NCBI GenBank assembly: GCA_930633525.1
Contig: CAKNFP010000001.1
Location: 1,032,001-1,096,000 of the forward strand
DNA length: 64,000 bases
DNA from: Hyphomicrobiales bacterium
GTDB lineage: Bacteria; Pseudomonadota; Alphaproteobacteria; Rhizobiales; Beijerinckiaceae
Reading direction: 5' to 3'
Positions 58,572-64,000 of this stretch are shown here, piece by piece; positions within the stretch are counted from its first letter, which is position 1, and each line of letters opens with the position of its first letter. A model generated the notes under the pieces. That model saw only the letters and a program-made list of their open reading frames with translations. It did not search any database and had not been told where the DNA came from. The position numbers and the translations under genes are program-made.

Positions 58572-60185
58572 ATGACGACACAGCGTACAGATTCCGAGAT
58601 CATTTTCAGCGATGATTTCAACGGGAACGGGGCGATCAACTCCAGCAAGTGGGACTTCAATCACTGGCAGGCAAACGATAATCCGGCGTTCTACAACGGC
58701 ACGAACGTCCGCCAGTCCCTGCCTGTCATGAGCGATGGGGTGATGCGTCTTCGCCTCGACACTTACCACGTCGGCAACCGCGATTATCCCGAGTATGCGC
58801 CTTCGTTCCTCGGCAACGAAGCCGTTTCACTCCAGACCTTCAGTCTCGATAACGGCCCCCTGGCCTTCGAGGCGCGGATGAAGTCCGACCAGACGCAGCC
58901 CGGAGTCGTCATCGGATTCTTCACCTTCGCTGGCCCTCGCGCCTCGCATGACGAGATCGATTGGGAGCTGATGTCGAAGCGCTACAACGTGGCGCAGACA
59001 AACCCCTATCATAACGAGGACCTCTCCGAAGGGCATCCGAAAGACCACGACCTTCCGGGCGGTCAGGGCATCTACCACGACTACCGGATCGAATGGTACA
59101 AGGGCGTCGTGATCTGGAAGATCGATGGCACGATTGTTCGAACAGAAACCTCGATCGTTCCCGAAAAGCCGATGAACCTGCACTTCAACATCTGGGGAGC
59201 CCCGAGCGATTGGGTCGGCGTCGGCGACTCCTCGCTGACGGCAACGCGCGACCCCAATCAGAATCGCACCTTCTACGCGAGCGTCGATAGTGTTCAGGTG
59301 GAGCGGCTGGCTCATTCCACGGGTACGGCAGAGAACGAAAATCTCTTGGGCACAGCCGCCAGCGAACATCTGTTCGGTGGTGCGGGGGACGACGTCCTGC
59401 ACGGCGCCAGCGGCGACGACGTGCTCGATGGCGGGGATGGGTACAACGCGGCGACCTACGTCGGACGCGTGCAGCATTTTGCCCTCAGCATGGATGCGGC
59501 ACAGCGAGCGGTCATCGTCGACGACCGCAGCGATGCCGAAGGCACCGATGTCGTCGTCAATATGCATGAACTGCGCTTCGCCGATCAGACCATCGATCTT
59601 GTCCCGATGATCAAGGCGGCCAATGCCGACGCTGCCGACCTCGGGATGATCATCGATCTCTATACCTCGTATCTCGACCGTGCGCCGGATGCGATGGGGC
59701 TCTATTTCTGGACCAGTCTCCTGAGCGATGGAGTTGCGATTGGCGATATCGCCGAGCAATTCTTTGCGGCGGCTGAGCCTAGTCGCTTCGCCGGCAAATC
59801 GACGGGTGAGATCGTGGACATGGCGTACCGCGACATCCTTGGCCGGGCGCCTGACGCTGATGGCTTCGCCTACTGGGTCGATGCGGTCGATAGTGGCCGA
59901 TTGAACATCGAGGACATTCCGCTGGCCTTCATTCTGTCGGGGCGTTCCGGCGCGGCGGGTGCCGAAGGCGCGCAACTCATCGAGAAGGCGGAAATTGCGG
60001 CCTATTTCGCCTTGGAGAAGGGGCTCGGCGACGGCGAAGGTGCCAAGGCCGTCCTGGATGCGGCCGACTTCACCGCAGCCAAGGCGCTGGCCGATCTCTA
60101 CGCCGCGAACGCCGCAGGCGACAATGGGCAATTGGTGGCGAGCCTCCTCGGCATCGACGTCGCCAACTACACCTTGGCCGCCTGA
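58572..60185 (+). CDS. Secreted GH16-like glycosidase with RTX repeats and DUF4214
   Basis: A 537-residue protein. The N-terminal about 245 residues are a family 16 glycoside-hydrolase jelly roll with catalytic motif HDEIDWE (Glu128 nucleophile, Asp130, Glu132 acid/base), and LHFNIWGAPSDW further on. RTX calcium repeats follow at about 265-300 (LFGGAGDDVLHGASGDDVLD). DUF4214 modules come next (IDLYTSYLDRAPDAMGLYFW, then AYRDILGRAPDADGFAYWVD). There is no N-terminal signal peptide, so a type I secretion system outside the window is expected. Likely substrate is a beta-1,3/1,4-glucan or the cell's own exopolysaccharide, as for rhizobial ExsH. ATG 58572 is chosen over GTG 58557. Confidence 0.9.
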   Translation: MTTQRTDSEIIFSDDFNGNGAINSSKWDFNHWQANDNPAFYNGTNVRQSLPVMSDGVMRLRLDTYHVGNRDYPEYAPSFLGNEAVSLQTFSLDNGPLAFEARMKSDQTQPGVVIGFFTFAGPRASHDEIDWELMSKRYNVAQTNPYHNEDLSEGHPKDHDLPGGQGIYHDYRIEWYKGVVIWKIDGTIVRTETSIVPEKPMNLHFNIWGAPSDWVGVGDSSLTATRDPNQNRTFYASVDSVQVERLAHSTGTAENENLLGTAASEHLFGGAGDDVLHGASGDDVLDGGDGYNAATYVGRVQHFALSMDAAQRAVIVDDRSDAEGTDVVVNMHELRFADQTIDLVPMIKAANADAADLGMIIDLYTSYLDRAPDAMGLYFWTSLLSDGVAIGDIAEQFFAAAEPSRFAGKSTGEIVDMAYRDILGRAPDADGFAYWVDAVDSGRLNIEDIPLAFILSGRSGAAGAEGAQLIEKAEIAAYFALEKGLGDGEGAKAVLDAADFTAAKALADLYAANAAGDNGQLVASLLGIDVANYTLAA

Positions 60186-60214
60186 GAGGTAACGACAGGC
60201 CCAGGAATCAGGTT

Positions 60215-60262
60215 GCCGCTCGCACATCCGGCGAGCGGCATCCCGAGCACGGCGAATTTTTT
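60215..60262 (+). terminator. Terminator after the first GH16 gene
   Basis: GCCGCTCGC pairs with GCGAGCGGC around a seven-base loop (60215-60239), 30 bases after the stop, with a T6 run about 18 bases beyond. Confidence 0.6.
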
Positions 60263-60631
60263 ATTGATCATTCCTTCCGATGTACCGCTCTGCTGTTGAA
60301 GGTCACGCAGGGCTTCAGCACGGCTGTGGCGACGGGCGCAACGATCGGCAGAATTTTCTTTGATGTTTCAGATGATTAAATCCGCTTGCGGCGCGAGCTA
60401 AGCCGTGTTGCCGATGGCCTGCTCCGAGCCGCTTTCCGGTGGTCGCCGCCTGCTGGAGATAGGCGGAGAAGGCGCCGGGATCCTTGACGCGAGGCGCATA
60501 GATCGTATTCAGCAGCCGCCTTCGTGTGCAACGTGGCCCCTATTTTCTGGGCGCGGCGGGAATGAAAGCCACGCGTATACTTCATCACTTTTACGATATT
60601 AGGTTTCGAATATTCTCGCCGCCGTTACATG
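60263..60631. other. Intergenic region
   Basis: About 370 bp without a recognisable gene or structure. Confidence 0.35.
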
Positions 60632-60823
60632 CTAGTTTTGTGATGATCGGGAGGAACTCGGCCCTACGAGCTGCTTATCCTGCTCCGCTTCAATCAAAGC
60701 CTGAAGAAGCCTTCGCTTAGCTTCATCTCGCTCGGTTGCAAGCAATCTGCCAAATTTCGCGATGTTCTGGTCGCGAATGAAACGTGCCAGATCCCTGACG
60801 CTCCCGGCATGTGGATTCATCAT
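60632..60823 (-). CDS. Small hypothetical protein, 63 residues
   Basis: A helical, charged cytoplasmic protein, with core RDLARFIRDQNIAKFGRLLA and RRLLQALIEAEQDK. This pattern is similar to small unannotated proteins of rhizobia that often sit near sensor kinases, but I cannot give a function. GAGGTGG lies just before two adjacent ATGs, which supports a real gene. Confidence 0.65.
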   Translation of the reverse strand: MMNPHAGSVRDLARFIRDQNIAKFGRLLATERDEAKRRLLQALIEAEQDKQLVGPSSSRSSQN

Positions 60824-60954
60824 TGGTCCACCTCAGTGCTTTTTCAGAACTTGAAGTCTATCAGCCCAGCATGAGCCAATTTTCAATATTGATGAGTCAA
60901 TGTGACGATTTTCGGTCGATATATTACGTCACAAGGTTTTGATGCGAGGAAAAA

Positions 60955-61584
60955 TTACGCTCCGAGAAGTCGCTTGAAGAAATAGGAGAAGCGCCCGCGA
61001 CGCGCTTTCCGTTCGACATCCTGCTCGCTCAAGAGCCACGTCATTTGGACAACGCGGCGCTCACCCACGAATGGCTTATGGCCATGCCAAGAGCTATCGC
61101 TGCGTCGAAACGCAAAGGCAGAGCCCACAACAGGGCTGATCTCCGCTGCCATGTCGTCGAAATTAGTCGAACTCCTGAGCACACGGAGACGCCCCGCTGG
61201 GCTGCCCTCCTGCCACTCGGGATTGAAGTAGAATAGCATCGTGGCAATTTTGGACGGGCCATCGGTATGGATGCGCCCGTCCTTTGCCGCCGAGAGTTTG
61301 CGAATAGTAATCATCTTCGGCTTTTGAACGAGATCCAGGCCAAGTTTATCCGATACTATCTTTGACACCTCGGGGCTACGGATCTCGTCTAGAAAGCTTC
61401 GGAACCTGGCTCCAATCTCCAATTGATTGGCGTCAAAGAAACCGGGAACCTTGATATCGGGGAAATCTTCCATCAAGGCAGCCGTTGATTGATGATTGAG
61501 GACATCCTGAGCGATCAGAAACCGGTACGGCTCAGTCCATGTTTTCGCGGCTGAAAGGGCATCAATGTCTATGTTCTGGAACAT
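60955..61584 (-). CDS. 2-oxoglutarate/Fe(II)-dependent oxygenase
   Basis: A 209-residue double-stranded beta-helix oxygenase. The iron triad is HxD in GRIHTDGPSK (His106, Asp108) and a distal His in SSWHGHKPF (His167 or His169). Arg177 in GERRVVQMTWL should bind 2-oxoglutarate. I start it at ATG 61584 (MFQNIDIDALSAAK) since GAGGA lies six bases upstream; the longer in-frame version adds basic, AT-rich residues. It sits between two GH16 genes. Hydroxylation of a protein or small molecule in that pathway is possible but unproven. Confidence 0.82.
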   Translation of the reverse strand: MFQNIDIDALSAAKTWTEPYRFLIAQDVLNHQSTAALMEDFPDIKVPGFFDANQLEIGARFRSFLDEIRSPEVSKIVSDKLGLDLVQKPKMITIRKLSAAKDGRIHTDGPSKIATMLFYFNPEWQEGSPAGRLRVLRSSTNFDDMAAEISPVVGSAFAFRRSDSSWHGHKPFVGERRVVQMTWLLSEQDVERKARRGRFSYFFKRLLGA

Positions 61585-61966
61585 GTCGATTCCTCGAATG
61601 CGCCATATCAGGTAGCTTTTTTTAGTACCTTCAATAAAATTTCCCAGATGAAATTTACGTCGAAATATGGATATGAATTTTCGAGCCAGTGAATTCTTAT
61701 TGATTATCAAACGAGAGGGCCACTACTGGCCACCTTAAGCCAGGCAGCGATTTTTTGAATGTTCTTCCCCGGCGTCGCTGTTGCTGATGTGACAGGCCGG
61801 GCGATGATCTCGCATTGCACAAACAAGCCGGCCAATCGCCAGGGATAGAGCACGGGAGGCCAGCTTCCCCGGGTGTCGCTGCGCGATGCATCCAGGCGGA
61901 AGCTGAACTCCGCTGTGCGAGAAACACGTACGGGCCCAAGGGGCCCGTACGCATTCGACATTGTCT
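61585..61966. other. Intergenic region, AT-rich promoter and terminator hairpin
   Basis: The left part (61600-61720) is AT-rich and should hold the oxygenase promoter. At 61928-61950 GTACGGGCCC-AAG-GGGCCCGTAC is a perfect 10-bp hairpin 17 bases beyond the GH16 stop on the minus strand, followed by GTGTTTCTC, a plausible terminator. Confidence 0.55.
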
Positions 61967-63574
61967 CTACGCGATGGCCGCGTGGTCCGCCATCGAAATG
62001 CCCAGGAGGCGGGTGACGAGCTGCATCGTCTCTCCGCTCTCCGCCGCCGCCGCGTAGCCGTCCACAAGTGCGCGCCCCGCATAGAGATTTGGGGCGTCCA
62101 GAACGCTGGCCGCGTCTCCCCCGTCGTTCAGCCCATGCTCGAGAGCATAGTAAGCGCTCAGGCTCGCCTTGGTTTTCACGATCTGGCCGTCTTCGCCCGC
62201 CTGGCCGCCGGCTGACTGGATGAGGGCCAGGGCAAAATCGCTTGGAGCCAGTTGGCCCGTTTCGATCATCCGCACCCAGAAATTGAGACCCTCGCTGTCG
62301 GGTGCGCGGCCGAGGATGTCGAAATAGGCCTGGGTTACCGCATAGGTCACAGACTGGCCTGCCGGTCGCGATCCGGCGGCTTCAGCGGAATCGTAGAAGC
62401 GCTGGGCCAAATCCTCCAGGCTCATGCCGTTGGCATGCTGGGCGGCCCAGAAAAACAGACCGAGCGCGTCAGGGGCGCGATCAAAATAGGCGTTGTAAAG
62501 GCTGATGATTGGCGCGAAATCCGCAGCGTTGAGATTGGCGGCTGCGAGCATCGACGTCAGATCGATCGTTTGACCATCGAATTCGGCGTTTTCCACATTG
62601 GACAGCGTGTCGACGCCCTCTCCGCCAGTGCGGTCCGCGACGCTGAGTATGTGCTCGCCAGCACGCGCGCTGATCGCGAAGCTGCTGGCTGCTGCCGTAT
62701 ACACTGCTGTATCGTTGCCCGAGCCCCCCTCGAGGACATCGTTGCCGCCGCCGCCGATCAGCCTGTCATCACCGTCGCCGCCATCGATATACTCATGGGC
62801 CGCTGAGCCCAGCAGCGTGTTATGCGAGGCATCGCCGGCGAGAGCGGCAATTTTCTCGACCTTCACATCATCGACGTCGAAAAAGAACAACTGGTTCTGG
62901 GCTTGGCTCGCGGCCGGTCGAAGGCTCGAGTCGCCGGTCGGCCAGGACGCGGGGGGGGCCCAGATGTTGAAGTGCAGGGCCATCGCCTTGTCGGGAACCA
63001 GATTGGTTTCAGTGCGCACAACCTGGCCATCGATCAGCCAGCGCACCATGTTTGGCAGCCACTCGATCCGATACGTATGGAAATCGGCCAGCGAGCCGCT
63101 GATCGGATAGGAAATGGGGTGGCCCTCTCCGAGCGGCTCATTGTGGTAGATATTCGTCTGCATCTCATTGAAGCGGTTCGACATCGCTTCAAAGTCGATT
63201 TCGTCGTGGTTTTGAGGTGGTCCGGCAAACGTGAAGAAGCCACCGATGATGCCACGCTGGTCCTGTTCGTAGCGAACCCGGGCCTCAAAGGCGATGGGCC
63301 CGTTGCCCAGGTCGAACAGCCGGTTGGTGATGGCCTCGGAGCCCACGAACGACGTATGGTTCGGGTCTGTTGGATTGAAGCTGTCAAGTTGCAGGCGCAT
63401 CACACCGTTCGACGCCACGGGCAACGATTGCCGCTGCTGCGTGTTGCCGTAGTGGGACCCGCCACCATCCGGCGGCGTCCACACATTATAGTGCCACTTC
63501 GCGGAATCGATTGGTCCGTTCGTTGAGAAGTCATCACTGAAAATGACCTCCGAACCGGTAAGCTGTGACGCCAT
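61967..63574 (-). CDS. Secreted GH16-like glycosidase with RTX repeats and DUF4214, paralogue
   Basis: A 535-residue paralogue of the GH16 protein encoded at 58.6-60.2 kb, with the same order: GH16 jelly roll with HDEIDFE (Glu125, Asp127, Glu129), a longer set of RTX repeats (IDGGDGDDRLIGGGGNDVLE, GGSGNDTAVY), then two DUF4214-type blocks (ISLYNAYFDRAPDALGLFFW, AYFDILGRAPDSEGLNFWVR). ATG 63574 has a G6 run four bases upstream. No signal peptide; type I secretion expected. Clear divergence between the copies suggests an old duplication and different fine specificity. Confidence 0.9.
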   Translation of the reverse strand: MASQLTGSEVIFSDDFSTNGPIDSAKWHYNVWTPPDGGGSHYGNTQQRQSLPVASNGVMRLQLDSFNPTDPNHTSFVGSEAITNRLFDLGNGPIAFEARVRYEQDQRGIIGGFFTFAGPPQNHDEIDFEAMSNRFNEMQTNIYHNEPLGEGHPISYPISGSLADFHTYRIEWLPNMVRWLIDGQVVRTETNLVPDKAMALHFNIWAPPASWPTGDSSLRPAASQAQNQLFFFDVDDVKVEKIAALAGDASHNTLLGSAAHEYIDGGDGDDRLIGGGGNDVLEGGSGNDTAVYTAAASSFAISARAGEHILSVADRTGGEGVDTLSNVENAEFDGQTIDLTSMLAAANLNAADFAPIISLYNAYFDRAPDALGLFFWAAQHANGMSLEDLAQRFYDSAEAAGSRPAGQSVTYAVTQAYFDILGRAPDSEGLNFWVRMIETGQLAPSDFALALIQSAGGQAGEDGQIVKTKASLSAYYALEHGLNDGGDAASVLDAPNLYAGRALVDGYAAAAESGETMQLVTRLLGISMADHAAIA

Positions 63575-64000
63575 GTTACCCCCCAATGCCCGGCTGCCCA
63601 ATCCGGAGTCATTCCTCAAGCAATTCCGGAACATATGTGTGATGGCCTTTCGCTCCGGAATTGCGAAGGCCCGAAGATATGGAGCGTTTCCGCGTTTTCA
63701 AGAAAACGGCAACGTACTAAGTATCGAAAAATAATATATCGCCATCCGTCGTGCCAGCGCAAGACAAGCCTTGCGTTTCACGCCTTGCTTCACATGACCC
63801 GTGTGAATGGCCGCCTCATTTCATGGTGGTGCCGTTGAGCGTGGATATGGGCGCCGGCCACGGCGCCGTGTTTCGAGAAAGACTAGCCTTTTCAAGCTAT
63901 GGCCGGGAAAAGACAAGGTATGGGAGTAAGATCGAGGGTCGCCAGAAAATATCGCTTCGCGGAATGTTTTATATTTGCAAATATCGCACAAAAACCTCTT
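63575..64000. other. Right-edge region
   Basis: About 425 bp. The AT-rich patch near 63715-63745 is the likely promoter of the leftward GH16 gene. Nothing else can be supported; any gene beyond starts outside the window. Confidence 0.35.

Noticed and set aside
1..64000. CRISPR array, intact insertion sequence, prophage or defence operon
   Set aside because: No regularly spaced repeats, transposase, integrase, phage structural or Cas-like proteins were found.

Overview
The window is about 63% GC and almost fully coding. Its gene content (Tat-dependent solute-binding proteins, a GbsR-cydDC-cydABX locus, a GSCFA protein, RTX/DUF4214 secreted glycosidases, DUF1254, and a membrane regulator of the kind often labelled adenylate cyclase) points to an alphaproteobacterium, most likely of the order Hyphomicrobiales. 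No rRNA, phage, intact IS element or CRISPR array is visible. The only RNA gene I can call firmly is tRNA-Pro(CGG) at 56.5 kb.

Left part (0-26 kb). A GbsR/MarR regulator with palindromes in its leader opens a cytochrome bd locus, cydD-cydC-cydA-cydB-cydX, closed by a bidirectional terminator. Next come a convergent MHS-type transporter, a persulfide/H2S pair (DUF442 phosphatase-like protein and metallo-beta-lactamase-fold dioxygenase-like protein), a cold-shock gene, and a sugar-acid type module made of a DapA-family lyase, a GntR/FCD regulator and a divergent CUT1 ABC transporter without an ATPase gene. An AraC regulator and a decayed RTX calcium-binding gene follow. Then a five-gene operon couples a NitT/TauT-type ABC transporter to two tandem unrecognised proteins of glutamine-amidotransferase-like appearance. 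A diguanylate cyclase and an AI-2E family exporter close this part.

Middle part (27-46 kb). A long, tightly spaced operon runs from an outer-membrane SphA/MetA-like protein through a formylglycine-generating enzyme, a secreted HAD phosphatase, and a complete MoxR-DUF58-DUF4381-VWA-VWA-TPR-BatD module, to an HdeD-like membrane protein. This is the most system-like cluster in the window. Because both active-site cysteines of the formylglycine enzyme are present, it may mature a sulfatase encoded elsewhere and link that to a Bat-type envelope machine. It is followed by a GSCFA protein, a P-type ATPase preceded by a good FNR/FixK-type box, and a sulfur-handling group (YeeE/YedE transporter, periplasmic rhodanese, thioredoxin-reductase-like flavoprotein, Rrf2 regulator).

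Right part (46-64 kb). This is a loose set of envelope and stress genes: a DUF3302 + HlyD pair, a CsbD/ElaB-like protein, an outer-membrane beta-barrel protein, a membrane regulator with TPRs, a small channel-like protein, an HdeA-like chaperone and a DUF1254 protein. After tRNA-Pro the content becomes more accessory: a Tat-exported beta-carbonic anhydrase, and two paralogous GH16 glycosidases with RTX repeats and DUF4214 that flank a 2OG-Fe(II) oxygenase. Several long perfect hairpins lie in intergenic regions, notably at 15550-15608, 19390-19474, 26810-26841, 37621-37692 and 56193-56245.
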